A DNA stretch of 64,000 bases from Lithospermum erythrorhizon (Eukaryota > Streptophyta > Magnoliopsida > Boraginales > Boraginaceae): positions 868,001 through 932,000 of the forward strand of contig JADFUC010000765.1 of the NCBI GenBank assembly GCA_019722365.1, read 5' to 3'. Of the stretch, positions 33,975-46,031 are shown piece by piece. The notes beneath the pieces are model-generated. The model was not told the DNA's origin and did not search any database. It saw nothing but the letters and a program-made list of their open reading frames with translations. The position numbers and the translations under genes were made by a program. The first letter of the stretch is position 1. Each line of letters begins with the position of its first letter.

Positions 33975-35399
33975 TTTTTAACAATGACTGGAACAATTCA
34001 TAACCAAGGTAACACGAGCAGTGGTCAGTTGTACACGACAGCACTATCTCAGCACCGGCTGCAGTGCAATCCGATAAATATGAGGAAAACGAGATATGGT
34101 TCTGTATGGCATCGATCAGAAGTCCTCGAGGGAAAACTATGAGATATAGAAATTTCTTCCCCACACTAAGAACAGTGGGGAAAGATGTAACATATAATAA
34201 GTTGATGAGGAACGAGTTGGCAATAACTGCATTAAGAGCCCATGATTGTTTTAATCAAGATGTGCAGTAACTTTGGGCTTGATAGCTAATTTTGACTCTT
34301 TCATGTTATGTAAAACATTGGACATTTCATTCGGTGTTTTGTTCTCTGGGAGAGGAAATCAATGAAATGAGTTCCCTACTATCTTCATTCTCATTCACTT
34401 TATATGCATCGCGTGTGCTAATTTGCTAGTTTGTATATTACTTTTAGGCGAGACTAAATTTCATTTGGGACTACATATTTTTGAATAGCTTGATTAAGTC
34501 ACTCAACTTCAGAATAGGTCAATTTGTCTCTGTAACCTTTTTCTTAGGTCAACTTGCCCTCTACAGTTAATTAATTTTTCAGCAAGAGCAAAAAATCTCA
34601 ACCATTAATATGCAAAGTGCTTTAGCCATGGTTGAAGAAACTATCCTATAGTACTACCAAGGGTGGTTGACTGGTTGGCAAGCAAAGGTCCATTTTCTCA
34701 ACTACATAAATTCAAATTGGTTCATATATTTATAATTGATCCTGAATAATGTAGGTGGAAATTAGTGGTAACATCTACCTTCACAATAGTTATGAGGCAC
34801 TTTCAATGAGTCAATGCCGCACTCCAATAATATTTTTCCTAGCCTAACTCGATAAATAATCGCCTGCACCCGGCCAAATACCGTGGCGCGATTACATAGC
34901 GATATAAAGCTCGCCCGACAATGCATAAAACAATCCAACATATAATTGAATTTGAATTTTTTGGATGGAGTACCGAATGGGTATGAGGTTAGACGTTGAC
35001 AGCCCTACCCATAGGCCATAACCAAACAAGCCGTTCATCCATGACCTGTCTTCATCCTAAAATGTAAGAAAACGCCCCATTTTCGCTTAAAACTTGTAAA
35101 TGCCTTAACATTTGCCAACATTTCCCGCTACTTTAAATTATTTGTCAATTTTCACCTATATTTTATCTTCTCATTTTTATCAACTTATTTTTTAACCTCG
35201 TATTAATTTATGGAGGTTGTTTCTTCACCATTTTAAACAATTCATTCAGGTACTTCATGCAAATTTTTATTTGTATTTTAGGGTTGTTTAAATTATTTTG
35301 TAGGATTTTTTTTGTGTTTATTTGGGGGGGGGAAGTTTATTTTGCATGTCAGTAATTTGAAAGGTTGAATTTAGCATAAACAAACTGTTTAACTACTCG

Positions 35400-35465
35400 G
35401 GTTAGCCTAGTGACCACGGATATTGGATATTGTTTGCAATGACGAGGGCCAGTGTTTGAGTTGTT
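35400..35465 (+). repeat. tRNA-like (SINE-type) fragment
   Basis: GGTTAGCCTAGTGACCACGG resembles an A box region (TRGCNNAGTGG type), and GGCCAGTGTTTGAGTTG 45 bases later resembles a worn B box. The pair and spacing suggest a tRNA-derived SINE head. No acceptor stem is visible. Confidence 0.4.
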
Positions 35466-35703
35466 GAATTATTTTTGGAGCCAAAAAACTAAACCAGAAG
35501 GGGCTAATTTGATAGGCACATTGGTTATTTAAATTTTTTAAGTTCATGATGCTGTTTCATACTTTGTGTATTTATGTTTGATGGTTCTTGTGCTATTTTG
35601 TTGACTACTGCTTGTTGTTCTCTGGTACATTTTCAGGTTTCGTACTTATTATAGCTTTTAGTCGTCGAGCCTCTGTATAATCACTAACTAAGGTATGTAT
35701 CTG

Positions 35704-35878
35704 CAGTGGCAGAACCAGAAAGTTTATATAGAGGCAAAGGAACTAATATTATACAAATTTTGGGGGGCGATCAACTTAATTTTTGAATAAATGAATGTTA
35801 AAGTTCAATTTTTTAAAAGTAAAAATTTATTTTTAAAAAAATTTAGGGGGGCGACTACTCCCTCTAGTTCCTCCACTG
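35704..35878. mobile_element. hAT-type MITE
   Basis: The element begins CAGTGGCAGAACCAGAAAG and ends CTAGTTCCTCCACTG, giving imperfect terminal inverted repeats of the plant CAGTGGCGGAACCAG class. Inside is the usual run of Gs (GGGGGGCGA) near both ends. The flanking 8-mers differ at several places, so the target duplication has decayed or was lost. It lies upstream of the SUVR gene and resembles the element at 6346-6523. Confidence 0.65.
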
Positions 35879-36314
35879 CATACCTTTCGACTCTGAGTGC
35901 TAAATGGACTTACTACATTAGAAATATTCTTTTAATTAAACTGCATTTGTTAAATCAATGATGAATCGGTTGTTTGTAATTTGTAAGCCTGTTAACCTAT
36001 TCTTCGATCAGAGCTATTCTGTCTTTGGGAGTTTTTACGTGAGGGGATTATCAGTTTTTTTTTTGGGGGAATGGCCTCTCAAATGTGTAAGTGTGCTCCA
36101 TTTGTCATGTAGGTTAAATTGGTATGTTCTGAATCGTGGTGGTGGTTATGAGAAGTGTGCCATTTTGTCAGATATAATGTGGACAAATGAATTGTTCTGA
36201 TTAATCTGTGTGTTGACGAAAACATGCTGCTTTATATTCACGAATCACGAGTTATGCCAAATGCAGGTCGTGGCGTTCTCTCTTGCCATACAAATAGGTT
36301 TCTTAGGGTAAGTC

Positions 36315-39300
36315 ATGGCTCCCAATCCGAAAGTTAAGGAAGCTTTTCGTGCTATGGAAGGTCTCGGAATTACTGAAGAGAAAGTGAAACCTGTACTGAA
36401 GAAGTTAATACAAGTATACGAGAAAAACTGGGAGTTGATTGAAGCAGAAAATTATAGGGTCCTTGCAGATGCCATTTTTGATTTTGAAGAATCAAAGGTA
36501 CAACTTCTGTCTTGAACTCCTTCCTCTTCCGTGTTTTACTTTTTTCTATTTCAATTAATTTTGTCTTAATCAACTTTGTGATCGTTTCTCTCTTTATGCT
36601 TCGTATTTCATATTGAGATGGTGACTTCTTTTATTTATCTATGTTTTTCAGCTAGACGAACAAACGAAGCTACATAATATTGCAGAAGAACCCTTATTTA
36701 TAATTGTGCTTTTGAGAAACTACTTTGGTTTTCTGTACTGACTTTTCATTATTTTCTTGCTCATGTTATCTTATGTTAGCCAGAGGAGGACGTGGAGAGA
36801 GAAGCAGCATGTGATGAGGAGACCGAGCGACCCTTAAAAAGGTTGAGACGAAAATGCCAAGAAGTTCAAACCTCATCACAAGTCAATAACTCTAAACCTG
36901 AAGTACCTGGGGCCTTACTGACAAAGCCAAAAGAGGAGCCGAATGAAATTCCTTCATGGCATCATGAAACACAGAGTCAGTCTCGGAGTGCAACCGCATC
37001 GCCTCAGGCGAGAAAATCAAGGGCCATCTCTCATCCCATCGCTAGCCAGCCTCTGAGCAGAAACAAAGAAGAACCTGTTTCAACTATGCCGTCGATATTG
37101 GATGAAAGATCTGATCTATCCCATAATGAAGGGACTCATGTGAGCCATCCCAGTTGCGTGCACAGGGGCAATTCTGATTCCATTTCTCTTCCGATGCGTC
37201 TCAGAAGCAGAGGGAAGCAAACACTTACTTCACCAAATGTTTCTGGACAAAAGACTAAGAGAGCTGTCATTTCGTCACGTGCAATTCAAATTGAAGAGCA
37301 GAAGAATCATATGCTATTGCGTAAAGAGATTTTTCCTGTTAGTCATTCCTTGATAAAACCGAAAGGTGAGCCATTCACCAATGATCTTGAAGAACCTATT
37401 CCTATTTGTCTTATAGGTATGGCCGTTCTCTTGCTAGTCCCGAGAACTAAAGTCGTCTTTATTTGTTATTTCATCTTTTATATCAATAAAATTCTTCTAT
37501 TATTTTCAGTGTGAATAAGTTGATAATTTTAGGTGTTTATGCTTGACTTATTAGGATAAATAACCAAACTTAAACCACTCGTAGTATTTACCCTTGCCTC
37601 TCAGAGACAATTTTATAAAATTAACGCTCTGGATGCACTTCTCCATTTATTCCATCTTGGTTGAATTCTATGTCTAATATTGCCATCCAATTCCCATCCT
37701 TCTGGATTGACCCCAAATATTTGAATTTATCATTTTCCCCAATCTTTCACATCCCTACACTTGTGTATTACTGATTCTTCTGTTTTTACAGAATTTACTC
37801 TTTGTTAGGATGGATGCTTCATGATATTATTTTTCATATTTATTATTGCCCTTCACACTGTTTTATTTGCCTTCTTGACATGGTAAACTTGTTTGTTTAT
37901 AAGTAAAATGTAACTGCATCACCTCTTCTCATGATGATTTTCACCATGAAGTTTGTGTTCTGAGTTATCATCCTTAATTGACAGATCTAGCTAGTGAAAG
38001 TTCCCTAAATATTAGTAGTGCAGGAAGAGAACAAGACACCGCTACCCCTTCAACTTTACAAGCAATTGAAGGACAGAAAAGTGATGGTATCTTATCTTTA
38101 TTAAGTGAAACTAAGACTAATGACATCCCAACAAAAGACTCAGAAAAAGCTTCAAAATCGTATAATATTGCTTCCTCGCAATGTGGGAGTGTAAAGATCA
38201 ACTTGAGCTATGACATGGCTTGCCAGAAGCCGGAATTTCGTGCACCTAGCCTTGAGGCAGTTCTGCAGATGGTATCAGATAAGTATAAGAAAATGAATAA
38301 AGTCTTGGACTCTGGATTTTCCCTTACTAATGTGATGGAAGATGTGTGTAATTCCTTTCTGAGAATAGGAAATGGGCCGGGTAATCCCGAAAAACCAATT
38401 GAAATTCATGATTTACCCAATGAATTAGTTTCTGATACGACCTCTCCTAAAACATTGTCTATCTTCTCCCCTTTTAACGGGACTGGTGATTATACTCATT
38501 CTGCTGAGGGTGATATAGAGAAAATTAGTCAACAAGCCGAACGGGCTGCTATTGGACCCACAAATTGTCAGAGTTTGATTGGGAGGCAAAATCAGCGTAG
38601 TTGTCAGACAAATGGTACCATAAATTATTTAGACATTTCTAAGGGACAAGAAGTTATAGCAATATCTCTAGTTAATGATGTTAATAAAGAGCGTCCTCCA
38701 TTCTTTCACTATATACCAGAGAATGCAGTCTTCCAACATGCTTATGTGAGTGTCTCTCTTGCTCGTATAGGAGATAAAAATTGTTGTTCAAGTTGTTCTT
38801 TTGATTGCTTATCATTGTCCTTGCCCTGTGCGTGTGCACATGAAATCGGGGGCGATTTTGCATATACGAAAGACGGACTTGTTAAAGAGAGTTTTCTTAA
38901 AGAATGTATTTCCATGAATCGTGCCCCTGAAAAGCACCATCAGTATTTCTGTAAAGAATGCCCTCTCGAAAGGGCTAAATGTGAAGACATTGTAGAACCA
39001 TGCAAAGGGCATTTGTTTCGTAAGTTCATCAAAGAATGTTGGTGGAAATGTGGCTGCGGTAAACAGTGTGGTAATCGAGTGGTGCAGCGGGGAATCAGTC
39101 ACAAATTACAGGTAAAAGGTTTTGGGTTTCTGAATCCTTCCATTTTTTCCACAATTTTTGTTGCTAGGACAATGGGCACGAGGGGCACGATGATATTATA
39201 TTAGATCAAACCTCTTATACTATCTAGACTATACTGACTATGAAAATAGCATCTGTAATAGATCCTCATTTTATTTCTATGAATGATTTACAGGTGTTCA

Positions 39301-42233
39301 TGACACCAGCAGGAAAAGGTTGGGGGCTTCGTACCCTCGAGGATCTTCCGAAAGGTGCATTTGTTTGTGAATACGTTGGAGAAGTACTAACCAATGCTGA
39401 ACTCTTTGACCGCGTCGAACAAAGACGACGCAAAGGAGAGAAACATTCATACCCAGTGTTGCTAGATGCTGATTGGAGCTCTGAAGGCGTCTTAAAGGAT
39501 GAGGAAGCTCTTTGCTTGGATGCTACAAAATATGGAAATGTTGCTAGGTTCATCAATCATAGGTAAGTTCACTTAAATTGTATTTGTACACATACACCTC
39601 AATTACTATTAGTCTAACCACTTATTGCATTTTGTCACTTGTACTGCTATTCAATCATCATCCTATCTGAAATGAGATATCATCTTCATGCAAAACATCA
39701 TCCAGGAAAAACTGAAAAAGTCTATGGAAACTCTTCAAAGTAATTAACAACCTATTTTGGTCATGAAATTTCAAGGACTTGCTTCAAGTGATATTATTTT
39801 CCTCCCTCGATTATTAAATGCTACTAGGCTGTTTTGGTTGGTACTTAAGCGTTCAACGCGTATGCCATACCTGGTCACACATTTGGATGAATATGAAAAG
39901 GATCCATGAGGAACATTTAATTCTCTCTATCTTTATTTAGCTATTTATAAAACAATTCCTAGTACTTACGATTGAGTGTAACTAACTACTTACACCAAAC
40001 CCCACCCAAGAAACACCTACTTATTTCTGTCTCATCTTATGGAAGTTATAGAACTTGTGCTTTAAAGACCAGATAAGAATTTGATTAATTTCTCCTGCCA
40101 GATGCCATGATGCTAACATGGTTGAGATACCGGTGGAAATCGAGACACCTGATCACCACTACTATCATGTAAGTGCCTTTTCACCTTCCTGTATCTATTT
40201 ATCCCAATATGATTATGTATGGATAACCTGTTTTCTGTATAATTACATATTTTGAATGTATTGGTTATGCAGCTAGCCTTTTTCACTTCAAGAAAGGTAA
40301 AAGCCATGGAAGAACTGACATGGGTGAGTCGGTCCTATATTGAACTGAACTTGCTACTGCATTCCATTCTTTGAACAATTTTGAAAGTTAAATATATGAT
40401 TAAACCAAGTAACTTGTCCTTATTCTGGTTGACACATAAGAAAATTGTGTATATATTGCCTGACTAAAGAAATCTAGGCAGCGTGTAACTTAGATAATAG
40501 TGTGAAGGCCTTTTGGCCTAATATCTTAAAACTCAGGCCAGTTTTTTTGTTTCTCATTTTCTCAAAGCTTAAGTGCTAGAGCAGAAAGCATATATAATTT
40601 TCCGATAGACAATATTAGGTTTCAGAGTTTCTTGTACTATAACAGATTTTACACTTCTCTCTTGTATCTCCGTAGTAGTTATGTGGACCAAGCCAGAATA
40701 GAGCAAAAGTTGAAAAAATAGTATTGAATTTTTTAATGGCAATGAAAATGCAATATAGAAAATTACGGAGTAGTAAATTGACTAAAAATTATACCGAACA
40801 TTCAAATAACTAAAAAATGAATCAAATTTTCTTATCTACTAAATATAGCATTGAGTTGTATGAAACCATGAACTTGTAATATTCTACCTCAGTAATTATA
40901 TTTGTAACTTATAAACGGTAAGTCATCTTTATCTTTATTTTTTTATTCCCGCTGACCTCAATAAAAACTTTCTAACGAGTTTCTGATTTAAAACACTGCT
41001 CAGATTCTGATTCTGATTTATCATCAATCGACTAACAACTTTAATTTTTGTTTCTTCTGCAGCTTTGAGCACATGTATAAGATTTAGGCACTTCTTTAGT
41101 TTCTTGATTGACAACAACTGGACATTTTTTTTGCATCATGCTTCAGTGATTTGACAAGATTTTGAGAGGTTTCAATATAATTTGTCACCAACTTACCGAG
41201 ACATAATAAGCGTTAGCAATAACATTAGAACCATTGTCCCCTATATTGCAAAGGCATGTGTTGTATCATCCTTATGGTCGGTTGCCACTCTCCTTTGTTT
41301 AGTCAGACACCGTTAGGCGTTAACTCAATTCTTATTATTAGGCCACCTCAGATAGGGTTGAAATATCTGTCCTTTTCCTTTCATCTAACAATCAAGATGT
41401 TGTGCTTGCAGGATTATGGCATTGATTTTGATGATATTGATCATCCAGTTAAGGCATTCTCTTGTCACTGCAGTAGCAAATACTGCAGAAACATCAAACG
41501 TACTAAACGTAAGATCTCACGAGACATACTGTCCTGAGATATATTTGATAATTTCTAAGATTGTTTTTTGTTAATTGCCCAGATTTGACATTTTCATGGT
41601 TATATAATTTTGCATCATGGTAAGTGAGAGACTCTTGTTAATCTAGCAATGACATGTGAATTAGCAGAATAACATCTGTGCCTGCAATACTTGTTTCTTA
41701 GCAGAGATCTGCACAGTGCTTTTACGCCATATTGTCTTATAAGGAAAGCCGACTTCCAATGCTTAAAAAAGCTTTACAAATTCAGAGAGATGTATTCGAG
41801 TGTACAGTGGTGTGTCCGGCATATAAGTTTCTATAGGAATGTAATATGCCCTATCATTAAGTCTTGTTCTGCAGTTTTTGATGATCTTGTTGGTTTTTTT
41901 TTAATTTCTTATATGGTGAAATGGATCCTAGGAGACTAATTAAAACTAAACACTGGAATTGGGAGGCACCTGAAATATTGGCAGATGTCTTATCAACCTC
42001 CATATACGGAACTGTCCTTATTGCTCGAACCCTAAACAATCAGATAGTTCCTGTGCTACGCATGCCTTCTTGATTGATTTGGAAATTCACATTCCAAAGA
42101 ATTTCTATCGGACATGTTGCCCAAATTATAGGGCGAGGAATAAAATAAACGTCTATGCGTTGTTTGTCTTACTAATCCTTTGTTCTTTCATTTCATTGCA
42201 AAAACAGGAACAAGATCTTCAACAAGGAGGTGA
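36315..42233 (+). CDS. SUVR1/2/4-type histone-lysine methyltransferase-like SET protein
   Basis: Eight exons: 36315-36497, 36780-37416, 37985-39111, 39294-39562, 40102-40168, 40273-40323, 41412-41508 and 42208-42233, giving 818 residues. Residues 1-61 form the N-terminal WIYLD domain typical of SUVR proteins (MEGLGITEEKVKPVLKKL). A long basic, Ser-rich region follows, with RPLKRLRRK. The Cys-rich pre-SET (CSSCSFDCLS, then CWWKCGCGKQCGNR) ends exon 3. The SET core includes GKGWGLRTLEDLPKGAFVCE, RFINHRC (735-741) and EELTWDYGIDF, with post-SET CHCSSKYC (796-803). NHRC and TWDY replace the NHSC and TYDY of most SET enzymes; as I recall this is usual in SUVRs, including active SUVR4, so activity is undecided. 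The tail KRTKRTRSSTRR is completed by a tiny last exon. Known relatives act in H3K9 methylation, transposon silencing and RNA-directed DNA methylation in the nucleus. Confidence 0.9.
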
Positions 42234-43453
42234 CAAATATATGGTGTCTATTTGAAGAAAATTGTCATGTCAAGCTGTATCAACAGGATATGACCTGTGG
42301 TCCTCAAAGCTCTTGCAATGCTTACAGTTATGTACAGGGTTTTGAGATTCCTCCAAACATCAAATTATCTCAACTTAAAGTTATTATTCAATCTCACTAA
42401 TTGGTAGCAGTTGAATTGAGCTGAAATCCGGGTGGTAGTGCAACAATCTTTTCTATCAATGGTTGTTCTCAAAGGACTATTGAACACTTACGTGGTTTAT
42501 TGCTTTCATGAATGGAAAGCTCCACGAAAATCCGATATTTACCACTATGTTTGTATAGTCTTGTACTCACTACTGACGTGCTGTTATATTAGATTCGCGC
42601 TTTTATTTATTATTGTTCTAGTATGGACTTAATGCTACAGTCTTTTCTGTATAATATCAAATATCAGCCCATCTTGTAGTAACAGAAACGTTAGATATGA
42701 GAAGATGAAATCCTTAAATCTTTTTTGTGTGTGAGAATTCCTGTTTCAATCTATACCTAAGCATCTATGGTGAACACTAGGATTAAGTGTAAACTTAAAA
42801 AATATTCGCATCAATTATGTGTTTAAGATATAAATAACTTGCACTAATATATTAGCATCCTCACAAGTCATGGTATTTTTTATTAAAAAAAAATGTGATG
42901 ACCTTCCATATAACCATGATATATGTGAAATTATGAAATCTAACTTACAATGATTTATACAACATAATAGTTGAATGCTATTTGGGAGTTAATACTTTGA
43001 CATTAAAATAGTTGGTGAAAGACACAAGTGTTTTCATAAGAAATGAATTAAACATGTACAATATCCTCATTAAATGTCGTGTGTGTAAGATGATGTAAAA
43101 TCTAGGCAAAACAGGCAAAGCTTCAAGTTAGTAATGAGAAAATTGATAAGCAAGAGCAATGATATGCTCCACAACCAAGAGTTTAACTCTTTCTCCCTTT
43201 TTTTCTAAAGGAGGATACAATTATGAGGAACCAGAGAATTTCTTTTTTCGCCCTTACAAAAACATTCATCTAGACATTAGCATAAACACAACTCATCCAC
43301 ACTGCAGTAGCAAATTCTAGCAACTATTTTCCAATGACATTGTCGAAAGCTGTTGGAGAAAGCAATGAATGAAGCATAAACGATGAGCAAGATTGAACGC
43401 ACTACCAGTTCGGAGAAGATCATCTACCTCCTTTGTGTGCCTCCTATTATGAG
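42234..43453. other. 3' flanks of convergent genes
   Basis: The stretch separates the SUVR stop from the stop of the minus-strand 54-aa gene. It probably contains both 3' UTRs. Open frames are short and without recognisable similarity. No transposon ends are seen. Confidence 0.5.
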
Positions 43454-43618
43454 TCATTCGGTCTGATCATCAGGTGTTTCCGTTTCGAGCTTGGACTGAG
43501 CATTATGCCAAGCGAGGCCGCGGTACACATTGATGGAGAAGGTTGCTGTTAAAAAAATGGTTGCGACTCCAAGCCCTGCTGTCAAAGCCTTGTATGCCCA
43601 ATCTGCTGGTGCCCCCAT
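43454..43618 (-). CDS. Small single-pass membrane protein (54 aa)
   Basis: The frame starts at ATG 43618 and stops at TGA 43456-43454, encoding 54 residues that begin MGAPADWAYKA. A hydrophobic helix runs from about residue 11 to 31 (ALTAGLGVATIFLTATFSIN), then VYRGLAWHNAQSK and an acidic polar tail. The helix flanked by a Trp/Tyr-rich edge, an Arg-containing cytosolic or matrix-side patch and a charged C-terminus looks like a real small membrane protein. GC content is clearly higher than in the flanks. I have an impression of similar short unnamed proteins in other plants but cannot name a family, so no function is given. It lies tail-to-tail with the SUVR gene. Confidence 0.6.
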   Translation of the reverse strand: MGAPADWAYKALTAGLGVATIFLTATFSINVYRGLAWHNAQSKLETETPDDQTE

Positions 43619-45371
43619 TTAACACTTCTTCACCTGCTAAGTGTTGGATGTTGTCATAAATCTAAGTGCACTAAGAACTACTCTGTAGTAATTAATATTG
43701 ATTTTAAGTAACTATTAAATTAGAAGACTGATCTTAATCTTGAATCTGTTTAACATCATTAACACATTAAAAAAATGTTTTTAACTCTTTTTAAATAATG
43801 CTTCTCCCCCTAAAAAATAAAAACTGAATTTTCTCTCAAAAAAAAACTTCTTCCACCTTCTTCAACTTCTAGGTTAACATTTATACCCCATTTTCATGCT
43901 TTTATTTAGAATTAGCTTTCTTTAAACGTTTTTCATGATTTTTTTTCTTTCTTTCTGTAGAGGTTGATATTTGTTCTTCGATTTCACTCTCGGATTGAAA
44001 CATATTTTGTCGATGTAGTTTATCCATCATCCATCGCAACAGATTGTTGGATAATTACTTAACCATCAAAGACATCTGATTCTTGGATACAAACGCTTAG
44101 GTTGATTAGTAAGATTAATTTACATTTATATACATCATATTTTTCTCTTGATACAAATTTTGATAGGAAATATATGCCATTGATTGTCTTGTAATGCTTA
44201 GCATTATTGATTGTCTTGTAGTAGTATAAGGACTACAATTTCACTTGTACTCGAAGAGGCGAAATGTATTTGTCACTAGGCTACACATTTTTGTCCATTA
44301 TAGTTACTTATCTTTCAATCTTAACCATTCACTTACAATCTTTAATTCGTGAAAAACTATGATTAAACAACTGAAAAATAAACAAAGCAATAAAATAAAA
44401 TAAAGTTATGAGTCTCTGACCTTTAATCCGCGAGACAAAGTAGGGATGATGATCCGTTAAACGATTAGGGCTCAGGGTTTGGCGACTGGAAAATGGAAAT
44501 AAGACCGAGTAATAATTTAAGGTGGCTTTTAAACTTCGGTATCATATTCGCCGTTTAGGATTTCAATTTATTTTAATTAATGTTTTCATTTTTTTGTTTT
44601 AAATTTTATGATTAATTATTTTTAATTATATTATAAAAAATTATAAGAAGATAATATTATGAAAATATTTTTAAATTCCAATATAATGATGTGAAATTCG
44701 TATTTTTTCGACTAATGAATAAATATTAATTGATAGTTAAAGTTAGACACGATAAATAAAAACGTCAATTAAAATGAAGTGGAGAGAATTATAATATGTA
44801 AATTTAACTTCAATATATTTTATTTACTCTTGTTCTGACCAATATCTCTGCAAATGGGTAGGTATTGTAATTTTTCCGTGGATTCTAATCTTCCCTAAAA
44901 TCAATCGCCATCATACATGTTATAACGGATGCGAGAACCAATTCGGTTCGATTTTGATCGGTTTCAATCCCAGATTTTCATTCGATTTTGTTATGGTTTT
45001 ATCCTCAAAATTATGTTCTAAACTATATCTAATCCATGTAAATTTAATAAATTTATTTTAAAATTATTTATGTAATTCGGTTATACATTTATTACACAGT
45101 ACCACTCATTTATTCTCTATATTTCTTGGTGTAAAACCGCACAATATTTGAAAATCTTTTTTGCACCAAGCTAAACTACAACTACAGAGTCCTAATTGTG
45201 CCCATTGTTCTTATTTATTATTTATTGAAGAAGTTGGATTTATCATATCATAAATATGATAAGGATTCTAGGTAAGTACAGACAAAATAATACATAATCG
45301 TATAGGTAATAACTAATAAGGATAATTTTAGTAGAAAAAATGCATGGATGACTAATGAAACGTCCACACTT
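43619..45371. other. AT-rich intergenic region
   Basis: The first few hundred bases are the upstream side of the 54-aa gene. The rest is AT-rich with short repeats, such as ATTGATTGTCTTGTA twice near 44185-44222. I see no gene. Confidence 0.5.
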
Positions 45372-45760
45372 TTATAATAGGGCGAATAAATAAATAAAAT
45401 TCATCAACGATTCCGTAGTACTTATTATTCTGCTCCTTGGGCCTTCGGAAAGAATCATATTTCCTTGGTGTAAAGCCGTAAAATATTTCTGAAATTTCTC
45501 ACATAATTTCTGCTGCATTTTGATGAGTTGCGAGTTTGTTTCATTCTGATATTTGTCTCCTTCAATTTGCAATAAGAGAACCAACCTCTAAAAAGATGAG
45601 CAAATTTGTGCTTTCTACTCGTAACGAGACTCTTGTGCTCCTCCCCTTTGATAGAATCATAGACATTTAAATGTACTTCGTCATGGCCAATGCTTTTTAT
45701 CATTCTTTCGCAGCATTTAAGCGCGACTCGTGGATTTGATTGTTGTTACCGCCATTACGT
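45372..45760 (-). pseudogene. Unrecognised broken coding fragment
   Basis: Two overlapping minus-strand frames look coding-like in succession. The upstream frame reads MIKSIGHDEVHLNVYDS and runs to KFAHLFRGW. Near 45590 a one-base shift would continue as LLQIEGDKYQNETNSQLIK and KLCEKFQKYFTALHQ. Just upstream, ATGGCGGTAACAACAATC at about 45757 opens another frame that meets a stop within 13 codons. The composition is protein-like (charged, helical), but I do not recognise the family. It could be a dead gene piece or a misread non-coding stretch. Confidence 0.25.
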
Positions 45761-46031
45761 TTCTCTGTTATCAATTATCTATTAAAACAAACAATTCTCC
45801 AAATTGGATACTAAGGATGGAGGAGGGGGCTCTGGGTTTCAAGGATCTAGAACATATGAATTTGGTTAAGTAAGGTTGGAGTAGCTCTATTTCAAGAATG
45901 TAATCATTCGCTTTGCTCTTCCGGACTTTGTATTATAAATTTATTATTTATGATAATATCATATTATTGGTGAAAACAAAATTGCTTTCAGCATAATGAC
46001 AATGGTATAAGGTATTAACACTATTTATTAA

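Larger units (their letters stand above)
33975..36314. other. ABCC5 3' end and SUVR upstream region
   Basis: The first ~380 bases are probably the ABCC5 3' UTR. The rest is AT-rich spacer with one tRNA-like fragment (35400-35465) and one hAT-type MITE (35704-35878). TTTCTTAG at about 36300-36307, just before the SUVR start codon, could be a 3' splice site of a leader intron. No other gene is seen. Confidence 0.5.

Noticed and set aside
39112..39204. Extension of SUVR exon 3 past 39111 (VKGFGFLNPS)
   Set aside because: CAG/GTAAAA at 39111/39112 is a good donor, and splicing to 39294 restores the SET domain without a gap.
41691..41939. Candidate last SUVR exon with acceptor TTAGCAG near 41704
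   Set aside because: In the required phase it gives an unfamiliar tail (QICTVLLRHIVL), whereas the exon at 42208 gives a basic RTRSSTRR tail that fits the family better.
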